Below are positions 27,352-35,991 of a stretch of DNA of 51,521 nt, piece by piece; positions within the stretch are counted from its first letter, which is position 1; each line of letters starts with the position of its first letter. Origin of the DNA: Candidatus Zhuqueibacterota bacterium. Its GTDB lineage: Bacteria; Zhuqueibacterota; Zhuqueibacteria; Residuimicrobiales; Oceaniaggregativiventaceae. Location: NCBI GenBank assembly GCA_014728115.1, contig WJME01000292.1, positions 1 through 51,521 of the forward strand, in the 5' to 3' direction. The position numbers were made by a program, and so were the translations under genes. The notes under the pieces are model-generated. The model made no database searches and had not been told where the DNA came from. It worked only from the letters and a program-made list of their open reading frames with translations.

Positions 27352-28653
27352 TCAGTTCTCCGGCCCTTTACCAACTTTGCAAGTAGCCTTGTTGATTAAT
27401 ATCTTTAAGCGCATATTTTTGGAAACCGGTGTTGCTGCTCGCACATCGGCCTCGGAAAATCGTGCCATCAGAATTTCGGGTTTGTTCCAGCGATTGCGTT
27501 CATAAGAAATATAGATCGTGCCATTCCCATCCTGCCAACCATATGGATAGGAACAAGGACGTTCATCCAATAACAAACCGCCAATCCAGGTTTTCCCCTC
27601 GTCCTTGGAAAGAAAAGCAGTCAAATGAGAACGTCCTTTATTTTGTTTAAATTTGGTTTCAGCAACATCGGGAATAGAGTCCAAACTTCCATGTTTCACA
27701 AGAAGCCAGTTTCCCGAATTCAGTTTCATAAATACAAATCTTGCATTGGTGTGGGGTATGTCATTCGGTTTTTGACGTGTCCATGACTTGGCCTGGTCAA
27801 ATGATTCGCATTGCAGAAATGACTCTGAATGGCGATTGAAAATAACGAGAGTTCCATTGGAACGTTCCACGACCATATACTCATCAAAGTCCGGATTTTT
27901 TTCGGCATGTAACGGACCACCCAATTCAAATGTTTTACCCTGGTCACGGGATATTAGGGGACGTGAAGGATGCGCTTTCCGGTTCCAGCAACCGGTTGGG
28001 AATATCCAGGTACCATCCTGCAAGACTGTGGGGGTGGTTAGCAGATTTTGTTCATCTGCAATTTTGCGAGGTCTTGACCATTGCGGATTAATTGCATCAG
28101 GATTCTCTGAGGTAATACACCAAAGGGATGAATGCGGTCCTCCCAATCCGCAGGGATACTGGCTCCACATAATCCAGAGCTGTCCGTTCGGTGCAGTCCA
28201 GACGGTCACATGATCGGTACGGATGGGACCATCGCCATCCGTATCAAATACAATGTAGGGTGGCGTCCAGGTCTCCCCATTGTCATCACTTTTAACAACG
28301 ATACAGTAATTTTCATGTCCCTCACCGGTTCCGCCACTTGAAAATCCGCACCATAGCCTCCCCTTTGGTGTGCGCGTAATGCTCGATGCAATACCGAAAC
28401 AGCGATTTCTATCTGCATATTCAGGCCCTGGTTCGAAATTAATGCGGGGAACCGGTTGTTTTGATCCAGTAACCATGACATAATACTTGTCTGAACGGGT
28501 TTGGGCATGTCCATTCGTCAGCATGAGTGAATTTGAAACAACCAAAAGGGTGAATATGGCAACAGGGTTAAAGAAAATACGCCATAATAGTCGCATCCTC
28601 CTCACCGTAAATCGATATTTTATATCAGTTGTCTGCCTTGAGCGATTTTTCAT
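27352..28653 (-). CDS. Sialidase-like (BNR/Asp-box) propeller protein, secreted
   Basis: 433 aa from the ATG at 28653 (GAGGT 5 bases upstream). The frame is open to 28725, but the extension has no signal sequence. A basic N terminus precedes the export segment LLWRIFFNPVAIFTLLVVSNSLML. Asp-box motifs mark the propeller blades: SDDNGETWTPP, SRDQGKTFELG, SFDQAKSWTRQ and SKDEGKTWIGG. FGIASSITRTPKGRLWCGFSSGG and WQDGNGTIYISYERNR are typical of the exo-sialidase-like family. These proteins cleave ulosonic or other terminal sugars, or act as lectins; no sialate pathway is visible here. It is the first gene downstream of the terminator at 28844, so it probably heads a separate transcript. Confidence 0.75.
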   Translation of the reverse strand: MKNRSRQTTDIKYRFTVRRMRLLWRIFFNPVAIFTLLVVSNSLMLTNGHAQTRSDKYYVMVTGSKQPVPRINFEPGPEYADRNRCFGIASSITRTPKGRLWCGFSSGGTGEGHENYCIVVKSDDNGETWTPPYIVFDTDGDGPIRTDHVTVWTAPNGQLWIMWSQYPCGLGGPHSSLWCITSENPDAINPQWSRPRKIADEQNLLTTPTVLQDGTWIFPTGCWNRKAHPSRPLISRDQGKTFELGGPLHAEKNPDFDEYMVVERSNGTLVIFNRHSESFLQCESFDQAKSWTRQKPNDIPHTNARFVFMKLNSGNWLLVKHGSLDSIPDVAETKFKQNKGRSHLTAFLSKDEGKTWIGGLLLDERPCSYPYGWQDGNGTIYISYERNRWNKPEILMARFSEADVRAATPVSKNMRLKILINKATCKVGKGPEN

Positions 28654-28812
28654 AGAGACCTCATTCACTATTACTATCATTCTCTGTTTTGTGCGATATT
28701 GATTGCTACCATTTATATCTCGCATCCCCTATTTTCTTCATCCTTAAATCACGGTTTCACGACAGTTAATTCAGGTAATATCGCTGGATATTCTTGTTTA
28801 TTTACGGCATTT

Positions 28813-28844
28813 TAAAAAAACCTGACCGTTTGCACAGTCAGGTT
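28813..28844 (-). terminator. Rho-independent terminator of the sigma/FecR/TonB-receptor cluster
   Basis: Arms AACCTGAC (28819-28826) and GTCAGGTT (28837-28844) form an eight-pair stem with a ten-base loop. On the minus strand the stem is followed by a run of seven T. It lies 110 bases past the stop of the 577-aa secreted gene. On the plus strand the T-run is shorter, so it mainly serves the minus strand. Confidence 0.85.
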
Positions 28845-28954
28845 TTTGTTGAATAAAAGACAAACAGTTCGTAATTTAATTATCTTTATTCCGGCAATTC
28901 ATGGGGTATATAAATCCTGCCCAGGACAACGTTGACCTCATTTTTTGCCGGATT

Positions 28955-30688
28955 TTATTTGATCAACATCATTTTTTTGGTTTCTGATTGTAGCTCTGTT
29001 TCAAGCTTGTAAAAGTAGACACCGCTCACAACTTTATGACCGACTGCATTGGTGCCGTCCCACTTTATGGAATGGGATCCTGCAGTCATTTTTTTGCTAA
29101 TCAACTGTTTCACTTTTTGGCCCAACATGTTATAAACCGTCAGATCTACCTCCAGAGGTTTCTCCAGGCTAAACGCGATATTTGTGGTGGGATTAAAAGG
29201 ATTGGGGTAATTTTGTGCCAGCACAAATTGATTTGCGACCGCTTTGTTAGCGGCCACAGCAGTCGGATTATTGATGATGTCATGCAGGGCTGCGATATAT
29301 TGATCCTTATTGGCTTCCCAGTCTGCCTTTTTATCAGGATACCAGTTCAAGTCGCCCAATGGTAGTCCATCTGAGCCGGCTGTCATGAGGGCATTATTCG
29401 TATAGGTCAAATCATTTGCAATCGGCCAATTAATGATCGGATACCCTTGTCCGGTACTAAAGTCAACGATAGGCGTACTACCGGCTGTGTGGTCTGCAGG
29501 GACGGCAACGTCAGGATTCCTCATATCCGATGTGTATTGAACCAAACTGTCCAGATTATACAAAATCGTGGTAAATTGTGGATCTGTATCCATATGCTGG
29601 ACTTGCCAATGCATAAAATCTCTGCTTTCATATAAAGATTTGGTAAAATCGTCGATCAAAGGTTCTTCATACGTGATACGCATTGAATCCTCGGTTCCTG
29701 CAAAATCGGCCAGAGTCTGGGCATAGTGATCTTTAATGCCATCCTCAAGAAACCAGGAATTCCACCCGGAAAGTTGATTGAATTCAATTGAATCGATTTC
29801 AGTGAATGATGTGTCGATTTCGAATATGGACGGAATCCAGGTCATCCAATCGGGACGCCCTTCGAGCGCCCCTTTAGTGACACCCGGATATTCCACGTTA
29901 TAATTGATATTGTTGGTATAGATTTGATTGTTAGCACTGCTTTGGAACAATTGACCTACATTCATAAGAGTATTGTGATTCGCTCGAAAATAGTTGACCC
30001 GCCATAGCTTGTTCTGTAAAGTGCCGACATTTACGAGTGTACAGTTTTCAATGACAGAACTATCGGCTCCGCCCCGAGTATTGATGATTCTGCCCAGAGC
30101 AAATTGCGCGGGGCGATGCGTATTTTGAAAGTAACAATCCGTAAAATAATGTTTTGATCCAGCATTCGAGACAATAATATTACTGTTCGCACCGACAAAC
30201 ACGCAATTATCAAAGACATAGCGGCAATCATTGCCGGCAGCGCCTTTGGTAATAAAATGATACCAATTATTCAGTTCATTCACCGCCGTGGTAATCAGAT
30301 TTTTCATCGTCACTGATGAACTATCCAAGGGAGTCACCGCGCCTCTGGCGTTCCCTTCGGAATCCGAAGTTTGAAATAAAACCGGGGGAACGGAATTGGG
30401 ATCATTTTCCTGAACTACGGGTACCCCTGCATACTCTCCAACGAGCTGCAGATGGTACTGGTCGACTTGAAGGATTCCATCCCAAAAATAGATATTGTTT
30501 CTTTTTAATCCATAAACCCGATTGGGGTTGTTTCGTTCACCGGTTGCCGTTGTATCGCCAGCGATTTGTGCGGTGATTCCTGTGAGGGGATCCAGCCACA
30601 AGGTATCCGGTGCTTGCGCAAAACATTGAGTTATTAAGATAAAGATAACCGCGAGTACAGATCCACTCGTTAATTCTCTCATCTTCAT
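28955..30688 (-). CDS. Secreted beta-helix-like protein with T9SS-type sorting tail
   Basis: 577 aa from the ATG at 30688, chosen because GGAAGGAG is 6 bases upstream and a signal peptide (VLAVIFILITQCFAQ) follows. Residues about 100-280 have repeated short strands with Asn and His ladders (NCVFVGANSNIIVSNAG, YFTDCYFQNTH, VIENCTLVNVG, NNQIYTNNINYNV), as in right-handed parallel beta-helices of DUF5123/pectate-lyase-like surface proteins. The C terminus carries NYPNPFNPTTNI, DLTVYNMLGQKV, SGVYFYKLET and KKMMLIK, the sorting domain. It directly follows the TonB receptor, in the place a SusD lipoprotein would take in a Bacteroidota locus, so a surface glycan-binding or lyase role is plausible. 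No catalytic residues are identified. Confidence 0.75.
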   Translation of the reverse strand: MKMRELTSGSVLAVIFILITQCFAQAPDTLWLDPLTGITAQIAGDTTATGERNNPNRVYGLKRNNIYFWDGILQVDQYHLQLVGEYAGVPVVQENDPNSVPPVLFQTSDSEGNARGAVTPLDSSSVTMKNLITTAVNELNNWYHFITKGAAGNDCRYVFDNCVFVGANSNIIVSNAGSKHYFTDCYFQNTHRPAQFALGRIINTRGGADSSVIENCTLVNVGTLQNKLWRVNYFRANHNTLMNVGQLFQSSANNQIYTNNINYNVEYPGVTKGALEGRPDWMTWIPSIFEIDTSFTEIDSIEFNQLSGWNSWFLEDGIKDHYAQTLADFAGTEDSMRITYEEPLIDDFTKSLYESRDFMHWQVQHMDTDPQFTTILYNLDSLVQYTSDMRNPDVAVPADHTAGSTPIVDFSTGQGYPIINWPIANDLTYTNNALMTAGSDGLPLGDLNWYPDKKADWEANKDQYIAALHDIINNPTAVAANKAVANQFVLAQNYPNPFNPTTNIAFSLEKPLEVDLTVYNMLGQKVKQLISKKMTAGSHSIKWDGTNAVGHKVVSGVYFYKLETELQSETKKMMLIK

Positions 30689-30832
30689 AAAAATCTCCTT
30701 CCCGAGTAATGTGCTCGACAAAATGAATTGGTGATAACTGTACCTCCCATCGCATTTCTCAATTCATAGAGGGTATATATCAACAATCATAAAAGCCTCC
30801 TCTCTCCTTTTTGTTATTAAAACAATTGTCTT

Positions 30833-33800
30833 TTAGTATCGCCATCTGATTCCAAGATCAGCTGTCGCCCCATAATATTCCAAGCCCGAAAGTAATCCCA
30901 ATTCGGATTGGTATGCTTTATCGGGTTCATTAAAAATATTGCTTGCATTGAGAAACAGTTCAAACCCCTTCCAGGGTAATTTTTGATTGGCGGTAAAATC
31001 CCAACGATAATAATCTTCTGTAAAAGTGTCTTCTTCGGAACGGGGTGCGAGAAAGTCTAGAGTGTTACCCTGATATAAAAAGGATAAGCGCAGAGAAAGA
31101 CCGGATAGATCATATCCCAATGTCAGATTTAAAATATCATTGGGTTGATTGAGCATTCTGCCCGTGCGAGTGGTATCCACTCGTTGTTTGATAAAGGCTG
31201 GTTTGCCCGGAACAGGTGCAAAAAATGAATCCGGATATCTCGTTTCGGAAGATAAGCGGGTATAGTTTATGTTCATGACCAAATGGCTGATGAATGAAGG
31301 AAGATACCAGAAATTGGTTTGCCAGTCGAGTTCGATACCGCGTACATAACTGGTATTTTCGACATTATCCCATGTCGTTACTAAAGTATGATTGATCAAG
31401 GTCACGGCATTGTTGATTTCATCTGAATCTTTGGTGCTAAAGATATGGTCCCAAACAATATTATCGATTTCCTTGTAAAAAACGCCTGCGGTGAACAATC
31501 CAATAGTGTTCGAATATACCGATGCATACACATCATAATTTTGTGCTACAGGCGGTACGATGGTGGGGTTACCGATGTTGATTTCGTTGGTTTTAATTTG
31601 ATAAAAATAAAAAGGGGAAAACGATCGATAATCCGGCCGAATCAGTGATTTTGTGCTGGCCAGGCGAATATCAAACCAATCTACGGGTTTGATGCGGAGT
31701 TGAAACTGCGGGAACCAATGCTCATTGTTACGTTCTGATGTTAATTCTCTAACACTTTGAGGATGATCTACCCAATGTGCCAATTCAGGCCCGATACCAA
31801 AGGTTTCATAATGGGTTCTGGTATGTTCATATCGTACACCGGGGATAAACAGGATATGCTTGCCGAAATTTATTTCAGACATGAGATAAAAGGCATTCAC
31901 TTGTTCGTTCATGTCATAATCTCTTCGAAAGGATTCAAGGGCCTTGTACCAGGCATACGGCTCCATAATATCCACAGTCCGTTTCAACCAATAGGTTGAA
32001 ACAGCCCAGGGTATGGTATAACCTCCGTCCAGAAATGTGCCATAGTCATAATTCGAATCCTCAAAATAAAAGGCACGAGGTGAAGGCTCGACTCCATAAT
32101 CGATGCCCTGCTTAAAATCCCAGTCGGGAATCGATTCTCCGACAAATTCGGAAAAACTCATTCCCAGTCCTCTGACTCCGGCATTGAATTCACCGCCGAG
32201 TTGATTTTCTTCATTTTTCCTGCGGTTATAGCGGAATTTATAGCCTAATTTCAGTTTGCCGTTGATTTGTTTTGAAATACCAAATGGAATATCAAAATCC
32301 AAATAAGCAGACCGTGCTGTTTCCTGAACATCGCGGACATTAATCGAGGCATTCAGTCCGCCGGCGATTGAATCACTGAACGTAACGGCATTTACGATCT
32401 CTTTTGGTGTTTTTTGAATAAAACCAGTGAACCCTTTCTCAAGTCCGGAACGTTGTTGAATAAAAACCATTTCATATCCGCGGGGCATATCTTGACTGGA
32501 GGTAGAATTGGAGAATCCAAAATCAATTCCGACACCGAATACATTATATTCACCTTGTAAGGCATTGTTCAACACCGACTTTGTTAAATCATTTGATGTA
32601 TGACGAAACGTCAATCTTCCTTCGCTCGAACTGGTAAACAATCCCTGACTTGATTCGGCTCTGTCCAGTTCACTGTAAAAGTTGCTCAGCATCAGTTTGC
32701 CATAGTTCCCCAACCGGTAATCAAAGATAATTCCGGCACCTCTTCGATTCCGGAGGGATGTTACATCCCGCATGTTCACGCGATCATTAAAAATTGGGGA
32801 TTGACCTTGCTCGACGTTTCCCTGGTCATTTGTAAGATATGTAGCAAAAAGACGATCCGAGCTGCGGTCAACGCGCTCGAGATGTCCAAATAATGATACC
32901 CCAAAACGATTCGTAAAGAATCGATTGCTCACATTTCCCGTGAATTTATAATTGTCATAGATCTCTTTATGAGCATTGTATCCCCCCTGGGCAGTAAAAT
33001 GTGTATGAAATCCTTCCTTTGCTTCATTCAATCTCAGATTTATCGTCCCTCCGACCGCATCCGCGTCCATGTCCGGTGTCAAGACTTTAACAACTTCGAT
33101 TCCGGAAAGCATGTTGGATGAAATCATACTGAGGTCCACACTTCGATTTTCTTCATCCGTTGATTGCATGCGAATGCCATTGATTAAAGTAGTGTTGTAT
33201 TTCGGTGAAAGCCCGCGTATGGCAACTTTTTGTCCCTCTCCTCCGCTGCGGATAATAGATATCCCCGGCAACCGGCCAACAGATTCGGCTGCATTCACAT
33301 CCGGGATCTCTTGAATACGGTCGGCGGCCACGACATTTTTGATGGTATTTGAAGAAAGTTGCTGGTTGATGGCAAGCAACTGGCCTTCAGCCTGGGCTGT
33401 AACCGTCACCTTTTTTCCTTGGATGGTGGTATAACTCATTTCAATGTTTTGTTCGATTTTTTTTCCTGGATCCACTCGCAGAGGAATTTCAACAGCATAA
33501 TACCCAATAAATGTCACATTCAGGGTATACTTGCCAGGCGGAACTCTTGCAATGACATATTTACCTTCGAGATCAGTGGCAGCCCCTATACTTGTTCCCT
33601 TTATAATAATGTTTGCTCCGGGTAGCGGTTCGCCTGTTGCCGCATCAATCACTTTTCCTTCAATTCTTGAACTGATCTTATTGGTTCGGGATGAACTCCC
33701 TCCGGAAGCCCCATGTCCTGATTTAATCGCCAATTGGCCGGCTTTAGAGATGTAAAGTGTTGCATCCATTTTTTTCAAAACAGAGAGGAGCACCTCCAGT

Positions 33801-34072
33801 ACATAAGCATTTTCCATTTTCAAAGTGATTGTCTCATCAAGCGGCAATCTCTCACGACTGTAATTCAGCATAATATCATTATTATTGAATAATGAGGCCA
33901 GCGCATTTTCCAGGGTCACCTCATTGAAATCGACATCTACAGGTTCCAGTAATGCTACCGGGATTTTTTTACCATAATACGGTTCCAGATCAATTTTTTT
34001 CAGGTCTTCTTTTGCATAGCTGAAAGAAAAGAAAAGCGTAAACAAAACGATAAGACAAATCCTTTTATGCAT
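30833..34072 (-). CDS. TonB-dependent receptor with STN signalling and carboxypeptidase-regulatory domains
   Basis: 1079-aa outer-membrane receptor. Domains in order are: signal peptide (1-20); STN domain (about 45-120, VTLENALASLFNNNDIMLNY...LLSVLKKMDATLYI), which talks to FecR; CarboxypepD-reg-like beta-sandwich (about 137-220, IEGKVIDAATGEPLPGANI, DLEGKYVIARVPPGKY); plug (about 245-350, SVGRLPGISIIRSGG, RGLSPKYNTTLINGIRM, GIEVVKVLTPDMDADAVGGTIN); then the 22-strand barrel ending in TADLGIRWRY. GAGGG precedes the ATG. This architecture is common for glycan importers of the SusC type and for TonB-receptor-like proteins of non-Bacteroidota. The upstream sigma and FecR genes imply that substrate binding induces the cluster. 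The cargo is unknown. Confidence 0.92.
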   Translation of the reverse strand: MHKRICLIVLFTLFFSFSYAKEDLKKIDLEPYYGKKIPVALLEPVDVDFNEVTLENALASLFNNNDIMLNYSRERLPLDETITLKMENAYVLEVLLSVLKKMDATLYISKAGQLAIKSGHGASGGSSSRTNKISSRIEGKVIDAATGEPLPGANIIIKGTSIGAATDLEGKYVIARVPPGKYTLNVTFIGYYAVEIPLRVDPGKKIEQNIEMSYTTIQGKKVTVTAQAEGQLLAINQQLSSNTIKNVVAADRIQEIPDVNAAESVGRLPGISIIRSGGEGQKVAIRGLSPKYNTTLINGIRMQSTDEENRSVDLSMISSNMLSGIEVVKVLTPDMDADAVGGTINLRLNEAKEGFHTHFTAQGGYNAHKEIYDNYKFTGNVSNRFFTNRFGVSLFGHLERVDRSSDRLFATYLTNDQGNVEQGQSPIFNDRVNMRDVTSLRNRRGAGIIFDYRLGNYGKLMLSNFYSELDRAESSQGLFTSSSEGRLTFRHTSNDLTKSVLNNALQGEYNVFGVGIDFGFSNSTSSQDMPRGYEMVFIQQRSGLEKGFTGFIQKTPKEIVNAVTFSDSIAGGLNASINVRDVQETARSAYLDFDIPFGISKQINGKLKLGYKFRYNRRKNEENQLGGEFNAGVRGLGMSFSEFVGESIPDWDFKQGIDYGVEPSPRAFYFEDSNYDYGTFLDGGYTIPWAVSTYWLKRTVDIMEPYAWYKALESFRRDYDMNEQVNAFYLMSEINFGKHILFIPGVRYEHTRTHYETFGIGPELAHWVDHPQSVRELTSERNNEHWFPQFQLRIKPVDWFDIRLASTKSLIRPDYRSFSPFYFYQIKTNEINIGNPTIVPPVAQNYDVYASVYSNTIGLFTAGVFYKEIDNIVWDHIFSTKDSDEINNAVTLINHTLVTTWDNVENTSYVRGIELDWQTNFWYLPSFISHLVMNINYTRLSSETRYPDSFFAPVPGKPAFIKQRVDTTRTGRMLNQPNDILNLTLGYDLSGLSLRLSFLYQGNTLDFLAPRSEEDTFTEDYYRWDFTANQKLPWKGFELFLNASNIFNEPDKAYQSELGLLSGLEYYGATADLGIRWRY

Positions 34073-34104
34073 ACAACCCTCGCAAAAATAAAATGAAAGC
34101 CTGA

Positions 34105-35091
34105 TTATTTTGAGGTGATTTTTATAATGTTTGAATTCCTCTCAACCCGGGTATTGGTGATTTCCGCAATAATATCAAGGACATCATCCACATTGGTTCT
34201 GAGCAAATGCACATTCACCCGCTCCTCCAGCATCGCATGATCATCGATCTGTATGTTAAAATCATACCAGCGCTTTAGTTGGGACAATACTTCTTTGACC
34301 GTTGCGTTATGAAAATGGATTTCATTATGCATCCAACCCAAATATTGTTGCACATTCACACGGATGGGCTCTTCCGGCGAGCCGTTTTTCGAAAGCGAGC
34401 TATAGTATCCTTTGGTTAGGATTGACTGTTCCACATTTTTTTCAGAACAGCCTAGCGAAACTTTTCCCTCGATAACAGCGACCGACACTGTAGGATTGTC
34501 TTGCCATGCGCGAACATTGAATTTGGTTCCTAACACTTTGACCAAAGCATGATTTGCAATCACCTTGAATGGCTTTTGTTGATCATGCGTTACCTGAAAA
34601 TAGGCTTCACCTTTGAGGTGAACGGTTCGGTCGTTTGTAAACTTTTCAGGATAACTCAGGTAACTGCCGGCATCCAGAATAACCTTGGTTCCATCATTCA
34701 GTCGCAGGGTTTTTCGCTGGCCCATTGGAACCTGTATATCCGTAAATGTGACTTTGCGGGTATTTTGCACATTTTTGGAAACAAAATAGATAACAGGTAA
34801 AACAAACAAAAGGGTGACTATGGCAAATCTGAGAGCAAAAGCAGGACGATAATAAGGTTTGCGGGACCGCCTGGCACGAGTCGCTTCGTTTTGACGTACT
34901 TTCTGTTTAAATGTGAGCCACATTTGATCGACAGGAGTGGGATCGATAGATTTATAGTTGTGGTGCCATATCGATTTTATTTGCTCTAGTTCTTTGTCAA
35001 AATTTGAATCTTTTTTTGCAGGCAAATCTTTCTGTGTACGATTTTTATCATCCAGGTAACGTGCTATCCGTCGAAGAATCTTTTTGTTCAC
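34105..35091 (-). CDS. FecR-family anti-sigma factor
   Basis: 328-aa inner-membrane protein that holds the ECF sigma factor and releases it when the TonB receptor's STN domain signals. GTG start at 35091 with AAAGGA 7 bases upstream. The cytoplasmic N-terminal helices (residues 1-85) are followed by a single transmembrane helix (about 87-105, FAIVTLLFVLPVIYFV). The FecR domain (about 115-220) has VPMGQRKTLRLNDGTKVILDAGS, LKGEAYFQVTHD, PFKVIANHALVKVLGTKFNV and VIEGKVSL. A C-terminal DUF4974/STN-like part has NATVKEVLSQLKRWYDFNI. It sits 132 bases after the sigma gene and 32 before the receptor. Confidence 0.93.
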   Translation of the reverse strand: MNKKILRRIARYLDDKNRTQKDLPAKKDSNFDKELEQIKSIWHHNYKSIDPTPVDQMWLTFKQKVRQNEATRARRSRKPYYRPAFALRFAIVTLLFVLPVIYFVSKNVQNTRKVTFTDIQVPMGQRKTLRLNDGTKVILDAGSYLSYPEKFTNDRTVHLKGEAYFQVTHDQQKPFKVIANHALVKVLGTKFNVRAWQDNPTVSVAVIEGKVSLGCSEKNVEQSILTKGYYSSLSKNGSPEEPIRVNVQQYLGWMHNEIHFHNATVKEVLSQLKRWYDFNIQIDDHAMLEERVNVHLLRTNVDDVLDIIAEITNTRVERNSNIIKITSK

Positions 35092-35223
35092 AGTATAATC
35101 CTTTGAAAAGTATGATTGAATAGTGTGCTTTTAATAGTATAATGATTGAGGTATGAAATACCCTGACATGGGATCTGAATATTTTGAAAAAATCAAACAA
35201 AGAGGATATGAATTTGAGGGAAA

Positions 35224-35730
35224 TCAGGTCAGATATGCAGACAGTCGTTTTCGAAGCGTTATAAGAGCCCTTCCGATTTGTGTTTCAACAGTTTTAATAG
35301 AGATTCCAAGTGTTTGGGCAATTTCTTTATAGGTGAGTCCGTCAATACGACTCATACAAAATATCACCCGGCATTTTTCAGGCAGAGTGAATATGGCATG
35401 ATGATAAACTTTATCCAGGTCGGATTCAAATAATTCATCTGCAGGTGATTTGGCAAGCTCTTCAGTTTGTTCATTTTTAAATTTTTGCCGAATTTTTCTT
35501 TTCCGAAGTACCATCAAGGCGGCGTTTTTGGTGACTTTATAAAGATAGGCTTGCAGGTGATTCTGCGATTTGAATTTCGATCGCTTTTTCCATAATGTGA
35601 GAAATACATCTTGCACAATATCTTCAGCAATGCTGACATCATGAACATAATAATAGGCAAATCTTACCAAATCATGGCAATACATTTTATAAAAGGATTC
35701 AAAACTTTCTGTATTGTCGAATATATACAT
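35224..35730 (-). CDS. RNA polymerase sigma factor, ECF subfamily
   Basis: 168 aa. Region 2 holds FYKMYCHDLVRFAYYYVHDVSIAEDIVQDVFLTLWKKR (about residues 14-51) and region 4 holds LPEKCRVIFCMSRIDGLTYKEIAQTLGISIKTVETQIGRAL (about 116-157), the DNA-binding helix-turn-helix. It is 168 residues long, as usual for FecI/SigW-like factors of Bacteroidota-type trios. It should direct transcription of the receptor cluster and possibly the enzyme cluster when released by the FecR protein. The start ATG at 35730 has no obvious Shine-Dalgarno sequence and no standard sigma-70 promoter is clear upstream. Confidence 0.93.
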   Translation of the reverse strand: MYIFDNTESFESFYKMYCHDLVRFAYYYVHDVSIAEDIVQDVFLTLWKKRSKFKSQNHLQAYLYKVTKNAALMVLRKRKIRQKFKNEQTEELAKSPADELFESDLDKVYHHAIFTLPEKCRVIFCMSRIDGLTYKEIAQTLGISIKTVETQIGRALITLRKRLSAYLT

Positions 35731-35924
35731 TATTTAAAATTGGTTAGAGTACGAAATTGCCAGTCAGATATCTCCTGCAATATCCTGTAAGAATATAACT
35801 AAAGCAGACTATTTTATCAATGAAAGATAAAAAAGAGTGATTGTCAATAGCAGCTGAATGAAAAGTTTGAGATAGTTGAGAATTTTGCAGTATTGTACTG
35901 TTTATATACCCTTTCAAATCAAAG

Positions 35925-35950
35925 TCTTGCCCCGAAATCTCGATGCAGGA
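35925..35950 (+). repeat. Fragment of the four-hairpin repeat (copy E)
   Basis: TCTTGCCCCG then ATCTCGATGC then GGA match the hairpin-4/tail junction of the repeat with two or three changes. The rest of the element is missing. It lies in the gap 35731-35991, which otherwise shows nothing I recognise, just past the stop of the 598-aa gene. Confidence 0.5.
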
Positions 35951-35991
35951 TATGGCCCGCATGTCCCACTGAAAGCCAATATCGTGACGAT

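Noticed and set aside
35819..35847. Possible sigma-70 promoter of the ECF sigma gene (TTGACA at 35847-35842, minus strand)
   Set aside because: No acceptable -10 at 16-18 bases; best hexamer matches only three positions.
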